Shown in pieces: positions 26,863-35,784 of a stretch of DNA of 40,484 nt. The stretch is from Terriglobia bacterium (GTDB taxonomy: Bacteria > Acidobacteriota > Terriglobia > Bryobacterales > Bryobacteraceae): NCBI GenBank assembly GCA_020073615.1, contig JAIQEX010000058.1:1-40484 (forward strand). The letters are read 5' to 3'. The translations under genes and the position numbers were made by a program. Numbering within the stretch: the first letter of the stretch is position 1; each line of letters begins with the position of its first letter. The notes below the pieces were generated by a model that did no database searches, was not told the origin of the DNA, and saw nothing but the letters and a program-made list of their open reading frames with translations.

Positions 26863-28017
26863 TCAACCGCGGCCGGCCTGCTCCTGCTCCGCCTGCTGCT
26901 TGGAGGCCAGGATGGGGCGGAGATTCGCCAGCGACTTCAGCGCGTTGAACCAGAATGGCGCTCCCAGGCTCAGCAAGGCCGCGGTCAGAAACACGCCGAT
27001 CAGGTATTTGATTTCGGCACGCCACGGCTGCTGCGTGAAGCCGGGAGGCCAGTGGAACTTGAGGATTTGAATCCCCGCCTGCGACGTAATGCCGACCAGC
27101 TTGCCGGCGGTGTCCTTGCCGTCCTGGAGGTACTTATCGGCGGCGGCGTTGGCGGCGGTGTTGAAGGCATTGCGCACCGCCGCGCGCTGCGCCTCGGGCA
27201 CGTGGCCCTCAATCCACTCGATTCCCGCCGCCGTCGTGGTAATCGGCGGCGGGGGCTGCGGCAAGGGCGGTGTCACTCCCTTGACGGCGTCCTGTAAGGC
27301 GGCGCTGTATTTCGCCGCCAGCGAATTCTGCGGGTCGAGAACTGTGGTCGCGGCTGCGGTCACCTGCTGGCTCGCGCCGACGAGCGCGTCGCGCAGGAGG
27401 CCGTTGCGGTAGATCTCGCCGGCCAGGTTCAGGGTGTTCAATCCGGTCACCAACGCGAATGTGCAAGCGAACGCCACCGTCCACAGGCGCATGTAGGTGG
27501 CGAACTTTTGCGATACGCGGTCCATCATCGATCCAAACCACGATTCCAGGCGGCCGGCGGAGGTGGCCAGGAGATTCCGGATGTCCAACCGAAGCTGGGC
27601 GGCAGGCGGCACCGGGGCGGGCGGCGGAGGAGCGGCCGGCAAGGCGGAGGCTATCCGGTCGAGGATGTCCGTCAGCTCGCCCGGCCGGATCGCCGAGGCG
27701 AGCTGAAAGCGGTCGAAGAGCATCCGCAACAGCGGGATTTCCGCCGCGAACCAATGGGCGGCCCGGTTGCCGGAGAACCAGGAATCGGAAACCAGGCAGT
27801 GCGTGAGAACCTGGCGCGAGACGTCGGCGGCCTGGGCGGTCAGTTGGGGAAACGCATCGCGATCGATGTTGGCGAAGAGAACTTTCAAACCCCAATGCAG
27901 GTTACTGCCCCGATGATTGACGAGGGCCGAGACCATCTGGGTCAGGATGGTGATCAGGAGGCTGATCGCCAGCATCACGATGACAAAGCCGATGGCGGTG
28001 TCCAGATAGGCCAGCAT
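26863..28017 (-). CDS. Unknown three-segment membrane protein
   Basis: I do not recognise the family. The 384-residue protein has hydrophobic segments at about 8-28 (GFVIVMLAISLLITILTQMV), 183-202 (WTVAFACTFALVTGLNTLNL) and 340-358 (IGVFLTAALLSLGAPFWF). A proline-rich stretch (residues ~130-140 and 245-260) links the helical, probably cytoplasmic, blocks. No catalytic motif stands out. Its ATG is 3 bp after the stop of the TlpA-like gene, so the two form one operon and are likely translated together. It ends 19 bp from the convergent PDZ gene. Its gene neighbour suggests an envelope function. Confidence 0.75.
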   Translation of the reverse strand: MLAYLDTAIGFVIVMLAISLLITILTQMVSALVNHRGSNLHWGLKVLFANIDRDAFPQLTAQAADVSRQVLTHCLVSDSWFSGNRAAHWFAAEIPLLRMLFDRFQLASAIRPGELTDILDRIASALPAAPPPPAPVPPAAQLRLDIRNLLATSAGRLESWFGSMMDRVSQKFATYMRLWTVAFACTFALVTGLNTLNLAGEIYRNGLLRDALVGASQQVTAAATTVLDPQNSLAAKYSAALQDAVKGVTPPLPQPPPPITTTAAGIEWIEGHVPEAQRAAVRNAFNTAANAAADKYLQDGKDTAGKLVGITSQAGIQILKFHWPPGFTQQPWRAEIKYLIGVFLTAALLSLGAPFWFNALKSLANLRPILASKQQAEQEQAGRG

Positions 28018-28020
28018 GGG

Positions 28021-29649
28021 CTATTCCAGGCCCGCCTGCTGCAGCATCGCCAGGAACTGGCGCTCGGTGCGCATGTCGATGGCCTGGGCCACCAGCTTGC
28101 CGCCGCGGTCGAAGAGGAAGCTCTTGGGGATGCCTTCCACGTTGAAGGCGGCGCCCACTTTGCCGCCGGGGTCGAGCAGCACGGGGAAGGTGTAGCTCTG
28201 CTTCCGGAGGAAGCCGGCCACGGTCTCGCGTTCTTCGTCGGATACGGCGAGCACGGTGAGCCCCTTGGCGGAGAAACGCTGGTAGAGCTTTTCCATGTCG
28301 GGCATCTCTTTGCGGCAGGGCGGGCACCAGGTGGCCCAGAAGTTGAGCAGCACCACGCGGCCGCGCAGGGCATCGAGGTTGTAGGCCTTGCCATCCATGG
28401 CGGTGAGCGTGAAGCCGTTCTCCCCGACCAGTTGTTCGCGCAGCGCGAGCACGGCCATGGCGGCTTCGAGCGCGGGATCTTCGGCGGGCGCGGGCACGTG
28501 CTCATAGCGCACCAGGCTGGCCAGTTCCATATAGTTGCCGGCGCCGGGAGAGCTATCGCGCATGGCCGCGGCCAGCGCGGCGGCGACCGCGGCGAGGGCT
28601 TCTTTGCCGAGATCGCCTTCGGTCGACAGATTGCAAAGTCCGGAGGCCAGGTCGAGCTTCTCTGTACCCGCGGGAAGGGCGCGGATTTCGGCGGCGAGAG
28701 CGATCGCCATCCGGGCGCGGTCGGCGTCGGTGGGGAGGCCGCGCAGTTGTCCCATGCGCTGCCGGATGGACGCGGTTGCCGGGGGAGGGATGGAGCTGCC
28801 GCTGCCCGGCCGGAAGTATTTGAGGGTCACCGGGTCCGACAGGTCCCACCGCGCCAGCAGGGACTTATGCTTCTCCAGGCGCTCGGGGGCCAGCGCGTGA
28901 AGGCGGCTGCCGGCGGCTACCAGCAGGGTGTCACGCGCATTTTCCGTGGTGATGGTTGCAGACCTGGTCGGGAAGGCCATGGCCATGGGAACCTGCTCTC
29001 CCCAGCCGGGCGCGGATACGGCGGTCAGGATGCGCTCGTAGGTATCAGCAGCCAGCTTGGGCGCCGCGGAGGCGATGGCGCTGGTGAGATTGGTCAGCCG
29101 CAACGCGTCGGCGGGATCCAGGGCATCGAAGGAGATTGTCGCCAGCATTTCCTGGAACAGCCTGGCCGCTTCCTCGGGCTTCTCCCTGGCGAGCGGAGCC
29201 AGGGCCAGCAAAGGAAATGTATCCGTGAGTCTCGCCTGCCCGCGGGAGAGACTCTCGCGGAACAGCGCGACGGCGGCGTCCGCCTGGTTCCAGTTTGCCA
29301 GCGCTATGATCAGCCCGGGCGTTCGCTCCGCGGCCGACTTCGCCAGCGAGACCGCATCGGACGGCGACAGCCTGGCCAGCGCCACAGCCACGCCGGACGA
29401 AACTGCGATACCCTTGCCATCGCTCAGTTGTTCCACCACGCCCGCCACGAACCGGCGGGCCAGATCGGGATGCCGCAACTGCAGGGACTGCGCAGCCAGC
29501 ATGCGGAACTCGAGCGCGACGGCCTGGGGCGCCTTGGCGGCCAGTTGGTCCACGCGGTTGGCGGCTTCGGTCACCGCGCCGGCCTCCGCGGCGCCATAAG
29601 CCAGGCCGGAGACGAGTAAGGTCCCTACCAGCAGGCGGATCGCGATCAT
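28021..29649 (-). CDS. TlpA-like thioredoxin with long helical N-terminal domain
   Basis: The 542-residue protein has a signal peptide (residues 1-20, MIAIRLLVGTLLVSGLAYG), then about 370 residues of helical repeats (many A-x-L-A-x-x pairs, for example 'PEEAARLFQEMLATI'; TPR-like but not clear) and a C-terminal thioredoxin domain (about 405-542). Active cysteines are Cys442 and Cys445 in WATWCPPCRKEM, and the cis-Pro region is 'VEGIPKSFLFDRGG'. It should act as a periplasmic thiol-disulfide reductase or a cytochrome c maturation/redox protein; the N-terminal domain may dock a partner. AAGGAG precedes the ATG by eight bases. It heads an operon with the unknown membrane protein. Confidence 0.9.
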   Translation of the reverse strand: MIAIRLLVGTLLVSGLAYGAAEAGAVTEAANRVDQLAAKAPQAVALEFRMLAAQSLQLRHPDLARRFVAGVVEQLSDGKGIAVSSGVAVALARLSPSDAVSLAKSAAERTPGLIIALANWNQADAAVALFRESLSRGQARLTDTFPLLALAPLAREKPEEAARLFQEMLATISFDALDPADALRLTNLTSAIASAAPKLAADTYERILTAVSAPGWGEQVPMAMAFPTRSATITTENARDTLLVAAGSRLHALAPERLEKHKSLLARWDLSDPVTLKYFRPGSGSSIPPPATASIRQRMGQLRGLPTDADRARMAIALAAEIRALPAGTEKLDLASGLCNLSTEGDLGKEALAAVAAALAAAMRDSSPGAGNYMELASLVRYEHVPAPAEDPALEAAMAVLALREQLVGENGFTLTAMDGKAYNLDALRGRVVLLNFWATWCPPCRKEMPDMEKLYQRFSAKGLTVLAVSDEERETVAGFLRKQSYTFPVLLDPGGKVGAAFNVEGIPKSFLFDRGGKLVAQAIDMRTERQFLAMLQQAGLE

Positions 29650-29709
29650 CGGCGGACTCCTTCGTGAGGGAGTATAACACCGCGAGGCGCGGCAGGCGCT
29701 GGCGCTGCT

Positions 29710-29961
29710 TCAGTCCGGCAGCACCTCGTCGTCCTTGTAGCGGGCCATGGGATTCACGGGATCCTCGCGGCGCGGCCAGCGCGCCATGAGGACTACCGGG
29801 ACAATCGACGCCGCGATCACGAGGAGAATAATAACGTATGAAAAAGGAGCCCAATCGCCGATCCACTTCGACGCATTGCCCAGCCATCCGCCTAAGGTCG
29901 CGCGGGAGGAAGACGAGATGAGAAGAAATCCGATCAGGAATGCAGCAGTCGCCCACATCAT
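29710..29961 (-). CDS. Small two-segment membrane protein
   Basis: The 83-residue product has an N-terminal hydrophobic segment (MWATAAFLIGFLLISS) and a second one at about 42-60 (SYVIILLVIAASIVPVVLMA), then a basic, charged tail ending in DDEVLPD. It starts with ATGATG, preceded by CAGGTG. I do not recognise a family. It lies upstream of the TlpA-like gene on the same strand (60-bp gap), but its own promoter is likely in the 102-bp space to the ADOP gene. Confidence 0.55.
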   Translation of the reverse strand: MMWATAAFLIGFLLISSSSRATLGGWLGNASKWIGDWAPFSYVIILLVIAASIVPVVLMARWPRREDPVNPMARYKDDEVLPD

Positions 29962-30063
29962 AAAGCACCTGCCTTTCCATCCTCAATGTTAAACACAGGG
30001 CTGGCGGTTCGTGGTAGTGCCTTACGTTAATGGTGGGCGCTGTCTTAGGGTAGCATCGGCGTT

Positions 30064-32487
30064 CTACTCGCAGCGTAACGCGGCCATCGGGTCCACCCGC
30101 GACGCGCGCCTGGCCGGCAGATAGCAGGCCGCCAGCGACACCGCGATGAGGACGGCCGCGGCTCCGCCGAAGACCGCCGGGTCGCGGGGGTGCACGCGGA
30201 AGAGCAACGGCGCCAGGTAGCGCGTGAGTGCCAGTCCGCCGCCCAGGCCCACCGCCAGGCCGGCCGCCACGAGCGTCATACCCTGCCGCTCCACCTGGAA
30301 GGAAACCTGCGACGCCCGCGCGCCCAGGGCCATGCGGATGCCGATCTCTCCGGTCCGCTGCGTCACCATGTAGGACATGACGCCGTAGACGCCGATGGCC
30401 GCCAGCAGCAAGGCCGACGCCGCAAAGAACGCCAGCAGGATCAGCGCCGTCCGCCGCTGGGCGATGGATTGCGAGACCACCTCGGTCATCGGTTGCACGG
30501 CGTAGACCGGCTGCGCGCGGTCCACCGCCAGAATCGCCGCCTTGATGGCCCCGCCCAGCGGGCCGGGCTCCTGCGCGGTGCGCGCCAGCACCGTCATAGG
30601 CGAGACAAAGCCGCTCAGGAAAGACGGCAGCTGCAGGTAAGCCGTATACACCTGGACGGGCGTGTCCTGATCCAGGCCCGCGGTTTTGACGTCGGCCACC
30701 ACGCCCACGATCTCGCGCCAGTTGGGCGGCGTACTGAAGGCGATCTCGAGGCGCTTGCCGATGGGGTCCTGGCCGGGAAAATAGCGGTCCGCCAGGGTCT
30801 GGTTCACCACCGCCACCAGCGGCGAGCCGGCCGCGTCGCGCTCCGTGATGCCGCGGCCGCGCACCAGGCGCATCCCCATGGTTTCGAAAAAGCCGGGCGT
30901 CACGGAGAAATAGTTGGCCAGCGGCGCCTGGCTGGGCGTGACCGGCGGCCGGCCCTCGAAGCGCATGATGAAGATCGGGTTCCCCAGCAGCGGCACGTCG
31001 GTCGAAATGGCCGCCGAACGCACCCCGGGCACGGCCGAGACGCGCTCCAGAATGCCGCGCGCCAGTTGAATCTGGAGGTCGTTGTGGCCGCGGTATTTTA
31101 CCGGCGCCGGCGCCAGGCGCATGGTCATCAGGCCCTCGGGACGGAAGCCGGCGTCCACGCGCAGGATCTCGGCGAAGCTGCGAATCAACAGGCCGGAACC
31201 GGCCAGCAGCACCACCGCGATGGCCACCTGCCCCGTCACCAGGACGCTGCGCAGGGGGCTGCGCGAGGTGCTGCCGCGCGTCCCTTCCTTCAGCATGGCG
31301 CTCACGTCGATGCGCGCCGCATACCACGCCGGCGCCAGACCGAACAGAATCCCGGTGGCCAGCGAGAGGCCCAGCGCCAGCTCCACCACGCGCCAGTTCA
31401 GGCGCACCTGCTCCAGCCGCGGCACGTTGGCCGGAGCCAGCGACAGGAGCCCGTGAAACGACAGCCAGGCCAGCAGCAGGCCGGCGGCCCCGCCAATGGC
31501 CGCCAGCAGCATGCTCTCGGTGAGCATCTGGCGCAGGATGACCCCGCGGCCGGCGCCGAGCGAGCTGCGGATGGCGATCTCGCGCCGCCGCCCCGACGCT
31601 TTGGCCAGCAGCAGGTTGGCCACGTTGGCGCAGGCGATCAGCAGCACCGCACCCACCGCGCCCAGCAGCACCACCAGCGCCGGCCGGATGTCGCCCACCA
31701 GGTCGTCCAGCACGGAGTTGACCACCGCGGTCTCATCCTTGTTGATGTCGGGATACGCCTGCGCCAGGTGCGCCGCGATGGTTTGCAACTCCGCGCGCGC
31801 CCGTTCCACGGTCACCCCGTCTTTCAGGCGGGCCACTACGCGCAGGCGGTGGAAGTCGCGCCGCGCCCGGGTCTCGGCGTCGAGACCGAGCGGCGACCAC
31901 ATCACCGCCTGCGCCGGATACTCGAAGCCCCGCGGCATGACGCCGATCACCGTCCGCTGCCGCCCGTTGAGATCGAGATTCCGCCCCACCACGTTCGGGT
32001 CCGCGCCGAAACGCTGCTGCCAGAGCGTGTACCCGAGGATCACCACGCCGTCGCGGCCCGGCTGGTCCTCCTCGCTGGTGAATACGCGTCCCGCGGCGGG
32101 CGCGACCCCCAGCGCCGCAAAAAAACCGGGGTCGCAGATGGCGCCCACGAAGCGTTCGGGCTCGCTGTCGCGCGACCCCAGGTTGAAAGTGTTCTGCTGG
32201 TAGGCTCCCATGGCCGAAAAGACCTGGTTCTGCGCGCGCCAGTCGAAATAGTTGCCCGGCGCGGCGACCATCTTCGGAATGCTGCGGCCCGGATTGCTTT
32301 CCCAGACGTTGACCAGTTGTTCGGCGCGGGGGAACGGCAGCGGACGCAGGAGCACGCCATCGGCGACGCTGAACATGGCGCTGGCGGCGCCGATGCCCAG
32401 AGCGGCGGCCAGGATCGCGGACAGCGCCACGGCCGGGCTCTTGCGCAGCAGCCGCAGCGTGAATTTGACGTTCAGCAGAAATTTCAT
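30064..32487 (-). CDS. ADOP permease (MacB/FtsX-like ABC permease, orphan, duplicated)
   Basis: The 807-residue protein consists of two tandem FtsX-type halves. Each half shows a MacB_PCD-like extracytoplasmic domain followed by an FtsX membrane module: segments near residues 20-45 (SPAVALSAILAAALGIGAAS), 285-310 (LVVLLGAVGAVLLIACANVA), 330-390, 410-430 and 690-800 (ILLAFFAASALLLAAIGVYG; ALGARASQVSFQVERQ). The family (acidobacterial duplicated orphan permease) is mostly known from Acidobacteriota and normally lacks a linked ATPase, as here. It may move peptides or lipids; the substrate is unknown. ATG 32487 is preceded by GGGGG. It is divergent from the truncated metallopeptidase gene (127-bp gap). 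Confidence 0.93.
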   Translation of the reverse strand: MKFLLNVKFTLRLLRKSPAVALSAILAAALGIGAASAMFSVADGVLLRPLPFPRAEQLVNVWESNPGRSIPKMVAAPGNYFDWRAQNQVFSAMGAYQQNTFNLGSRDSEPERFVGAICDPGFFAALGVAPAAGRVFTSEEDQPGRDGVVILGYTLWQQRFGADPNVVGRNLDLNGRQRTVIGVMPRGFEYPAQAVMWSPLGLDAETRARRDFHRLRVVARLKDGVTVERARAELQTIAAHLAQAYPDINKDETAVVNSVLDDLVGDIRPALVVLLGAVGAVLLIACANVANLLLAKASGRRREIAIRSSLGAGRGVILRQMLTESMLLAAIGGAAGLLLAWLSFHGLLSLAPANVPRLEQVRLNWRVVELALGLSLATGILFGLAPAWYAARIDVSAMLKEGTRGSTSRSPLRSVLVTGQVAIAVVLLAGSGLLIRSFAEILRVDAGFRPEGLMTMRLAPAPVKYRGHNDLQIQLARGILERVSAVPGVRSAAISTDVPLLGNPIFIMRFEGRPPVTPSQAPLANYFSVTPGFFETMGMRLVRGRGITERDAAGSPLVAVVNQTLADRYFPGQDPIGKRLEIAFSTPPNWREIVGVVADVKTAGLDQDTPVQVYTAYLQLPSFLSGFVSPMTVLARTAQEPGPLGGAIKAAILAVDRAQPVYAVQPMTEVVSQSIAQRRTALILLAFFAASALLLAAIGVYGVMSYMVTQRTGEIGIRMALGARASQVSFQVERQGMTLVAAGLAVGLGGGLALTRYLAPLLFRVHPRDPAVFGGAAAVLIAVSLAACYLPARRASRVDPMAALRCE

Positions 32488-32614
32488 GCGAGACCCCCAA
32501 CCATGATAGTTCGGGCGGGAGTCCCGGCGTTGCGGCCGGGACGCGGGTGGGAGCGCCTTCCCTACTGTTGCCGCCAACCCGCTATATTCAGGTAATAGCT
32601 TCCCGGGTTCATCC

Positions 32615-33106
32615 ATGCCGGCTGCACTCCATCGTATCGCCGCACTCCCGTTGCTCTGCTGCGCGGCGTTCGCGGGAGACGGCGCCACGTGGACGGCCGC
32701 CAAGAGCGAACACTTCGAGGTGTATTCGCAGGCCGGCGAACGCACCGCCCGGCTGGCCCTGATGTGGTTCGAACAACTGCGCGCCTGCTTCGAGCGGCAG
32801 ACCGGGTTCGACCTCTCCGGCCGGCCCGCGGTGCGCGTGATCGCCTTCCGTTCCACGAAGGACTACGCGCCGTACCGCCTGCGCTGGGCAGCCGACGCCT
32901 ACTACGCGGGCACGGAGAGCCGCGACTACATCGTGATGACCGTGGGCGAGCGCGGCGACTTCCAGGTGGCCGCGCACGAGTATGCGCACCTGGTCCTGCA
33001 CGCCGCCGGGCTGCAGCTTCCGCCCTGGCTCGGCGAGGGGCTGGCCGAGGTCTTCTCCACCATCCGCCTGGGCGAGGGCGCGAGCCAACTGAGCGGCCGG
33101 ATGGCG
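32615..33106 (+). pseudogene. Truncated gluzincin metallopeptidase (HExxH), cut by Rhs sequence
   Basis: The intact part is 164 residues: signal peptide (LPLLCCAAFAGDGA), then a DUF1570/peptidase-MA-like domain with HEYAH (His121, Glu122, His125) and the downstream Glu145 in WLGEGLAEVF, both zinc-binding in gluzincins. Family proteins continue for several hundred residues, usually with TPR repeats, so the 3' two thirds are missing. At about 33107 the sequence switches to Rhs core sequence in a different frame; the old frame then runs to a stop at 33247. The remnant might still fold but lacks the C-terminus. Confidence 0.75.
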
Positions 33107-33752
33107 AGTACGGCAACCTGGCGAGCGAAACCGACGCGCTGGGGCGCCAGACCGCCTACACCTACGACAGCCTGGGCCGGAAGACGAGCGTCACGCCGCC
33201 CTCGGGCGGCGCCACCACCTACGACTACGACGCCCTGGGCCACGTGAAGACCATCACGGCGCCGTTGGGGCGGGTGACCAGCTACACCTACGACGCCAAT
33301 GGCAACAAGGCCAGCGAAACCGACGCCAACGGCCACACCGCCACCTATGACTACGATGAGCTCAACCGCCTGAAGCAGGTCACGTATCCGACCACGCCGT
33401 CCACCACGACGACGTACACCTACTATTTCCGCAACAACGCGATCGACACCACCGATCAGGCGACCCGCACGACGCACAACGAGTACGACCTGGCCGGGCG
33501 GTTGATCGCGGTGACCACGGCCTACGGCACGCCGGATGCCGCCCGCACCAGCTACACCTACTACGACGATGGGCGGAAGCGGACGGAGACCGACGCCGGC
33601 GGCCACACCACCACCTACAATTACGATGCCGCCGGACGGCTGACCAGCGTGACCGACGCCGCCAGGCACACGACGCAATACGCTTACGATGACGCCGGCA
33701 ACCAGACGCCAACCTGCACAAGACGCAGCAGCAATACGACGGGCGGCGGCGC
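33107..33752 (+). pseudogene. Rhs core fragment 1, upstream part
   Basis: This stretch encodes YD-repeat sequence (YGNLASETDALGRQTAYTYD, YDANGNKASETDANGH) but has no start of its own; the frame enters from inside the metallopeptidase region. Near 33709 the copy lacks 13 bp that are present in the other Rhs copy (ATCACGGCGACCG after AACCAG), which shifts the frame. The real protein frame continues in the downstream feature. Nucleotide identity to 37444-38050 is very high. Confidence 0.85.
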
Positions 33753-34560
33753 TTGCAGAAGACCACCTACGACGACGGGACCACCACGCAATACGGCTAC
33801 GACGGTCCGGGCAACCTGAGCGGCGTGACCGACCAGGCGGGGAACAAGGTCCAGTACACGTACGATGCCGCCAACCAACTGCAATCGGTGGTGCAGGCGA
33901 ACCATCCCGACCCTGCGCACAACACCACGGCATACGGCTACGACGCGAGCGGCAACCTGATCGCGTCGACCGACGCCAACGGCCACACCACCGGGAGCGG
34001 TTTCGACGTGTTGAGCCAGTTGAAGACGGAGACGATGCCGGTGGGGCAAACGCAGACCCGGACGTACGATCCGGCGGGGAATCTGCTGAGCCTGACGGAC
34101 TACAACGGCAAGACGACGGCGTACGCCTACGACAGCCTGAACCGCCTGCTGAGCAAGACACCGGACGCGAGCCTGGGCGAGGCGGCGGTGACCTTCACGT
34201 ACACGTCGACGGGCAAGCGGGCGACGATGACGGACGCCAGCGGCACGACGGCGTACACGTACGACAACCTGGACCGGTTGACGCGGAAGGAGACGCCGCA
34301 AGGGACGCTGAGCTACACTTATGACGGAGCCGGGAACGTGGCATCGATGCAGTCGTCGAACGCGAACGGGGTGTCGGTGAACTACACCTACGACAGCCTG
34401 AACCGGCTGAGCACGGTAGTGGACAACCGGCTGGCAACCGGCCAGAACACGACGACATACACGTACGATCCGGCGAGCAATCTGGCGACGGTGACGTATC
34501 CAAACGGGTTGGTGTCCAACTTCACTTACGACGAGTTGAACCGCCTGAAGTCGCTGAACG
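33107..34560 (+). repeat. Rhs core repeat, copy 1 arm
   Basis: This arm pairs with 37444-38910 (offset 4337, then 4350 after the 13-bp gap near 33709). Identity is very high up to about 34560 and falls sharply beyond it toward the tips, where codons still match in type but not in sequence. Confidence 0.9.
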
Positions 34561-35780
34561 CATATCAATACACATTAGGCCCGACCGGCAATCGAACTGC
34601 CGCCAGCGAGCCTAGCGGGCGCACGTTGAACTGGACTTACGACGGCATCTACCGCTTGACTCAAGAGACTATCAGCCTCGATCCGCACGCAAAGAACGGT
34701 TCGGTGGACTACGGCCTTGACCCGGTAGGCAACCGCAACTCCCAGAACTCGACCCTGCCGGGCATCTCGACGGTGGGCACCCTCAGTTACGACGCCAACG
34801 ACCGCCTCTCCACCGAGACCTACGACCCGAACGGCAACACCCTGACTACGGGCAACCGAACCTTCACGTACGACTTCGAGAATCGCGCGAAGTCGATGGC
34901 GTTGAACAACGGACCCGTGACGGTCACGCTGCAATACGACGGCGACGGCAACCGAGTTGCGAGGGCTTTCGGCGGTGTGACCACGCGCTATCTGGTCGAT
35001 GACTTGAACCCAACCGGCTACTCCCAAGTGGTCGAGGAGGTCGTCACCACCGTAGTTCAGCGGACCTACACATACGGCAAGCAGCGCATCAGCCAAAACC
35101 AACTGATCAGCGCCACCTGGACGCCATCCTTTTACGGATACGACGGCGGTGGCAGCGTTCGGCAGTTGATCAGCGCGACCGGAACGGTGATGGATTCTTA
35201 CGACTACGATGCCTGGGGCAACGCAGTTAACACGACCGGCTCGACGCCGAACGTGTACCTGTACCGTGCTGAGCAATACGACCCAGACCTGAATCTCTAC
35301 TATCTGCGAGCCCGGTACCTCAATCCTTTGAGCGGTCGATTCCTGAGTAGAGCGCCACAGGACGGAGATGTCGAGAATCCGAAGAGCCTGCACTCGTACC
35401 TGTACGTCGAAGGCAATCCAACGAACTTCATGGACCCAACCGGGCACCCCATGATTTTCGAGTACGAGCAACAGGAGGCAAGTTCCGGTCTCCAGTCTCA
35501 CCACCTGATTGAACAGCGGCTGGGCTCCGCTTTGATGAAGCAACAGTCGAAATTGGTCTGTATTCTACGCGCCGCGATCGTAGTGGCAGTCGAGGATCAC
35601 CAACCATATACAAACTCGTTTAGGGACGAGCTCCCATACCGACCGCGTGGCGGACCGCCAACCTGCTACACCGAAGAACAGGTCATGCGAGCCATCAGGA
35701 TAGTCTACAAGTATGAACCGCAGATTGTAGCCTTTATTGAGAAGGCACTCCAGGAGGGAGTGTGGCCAACGTATCCATAG
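33753..35780 (+). CDS. Rhs-repeat protein with candidate HH nuclease tip (copy 1)
   Basis: The 675-residue frame starts in the middle of an Rhs core (TTG 33753, no ribosome binding site), so it is a 5'-truncated copy that could be expressed only by chance start. It has many YD repeats, the Rhs-associated core (LYYLRARYLNPLSGRFLSRA) and then 'NPTNFMDPTGHPM'. The usual Asp of the self-cleavage motif (SxDP) is Ala in SRAPQDGD. The tip of about 130 residues contains SSGLQSHHLIEQRLGS and EDHQPYTNSFRDELPY, a pattern I recognise from Rhs nuclease tips (HH...E, H-x(3)-TN). Its GC content is lower than the core's. An immunity candidate starts 4 bp later. Confidence 0.85.
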   Translation: MQKTTYDDGTTTQYGYDGPGNLSGVTDQAGNKVQYTYDAANQLQSVVQANHPDPAHNTTAYGYDASGNLIASTDANGHTTGSGFDVLSQLKTETMPVGQTQTRTYDPAGNLLSLTDYNGKTTAYAYDSLNRLLSKTPDASLGEAAVTFTYTSTGKRATMTDASGTTAYTYDNLDRLTRKETPQGTLSYTYDGAGNVASMQSSNANGVSVNYTYDSLNRLSTVVDNRLATGQNTTTYTYDPASNLATVTYPNGLVSNFTYDELNRLKSLNAYQYTLGPTGNRTAASEPSGRTLNWTYDGIYRLTQETISLDPHAKNGSVDYGLDPVGNRNSQNSTLPGISTVGTLSYDANDRLSTETYDPNGNTLTTGNRTFTYDFENRAKSMALNNGPVTVTLQYDGDGNRVARAFGGVTTRYLVDDLNPTGYSQVVEEVVTTVVQRTYTYGKQRISQNQLISATWTPSFYGYDGGGSVRQLISATGTVMDSYDYDAWGNAVNTTGSTPNVYLYRAEQYDPDLNLYYLRARYLNPLSGRFLSRAPQDGDVENPKSLHSYLYVEGNPTNFMDPTGHPMIFEYEQQEASSGLQSHHLIEQRLGSALMKQQSKLVCILRAAIVVAVEDHQPYTNSFRDELPYRPRGGPPTCYTEEQVMRAIRIVYKYEPQIVAFIEKALQEGVWPTYP

Positions 35781-35784
35781 CCAT

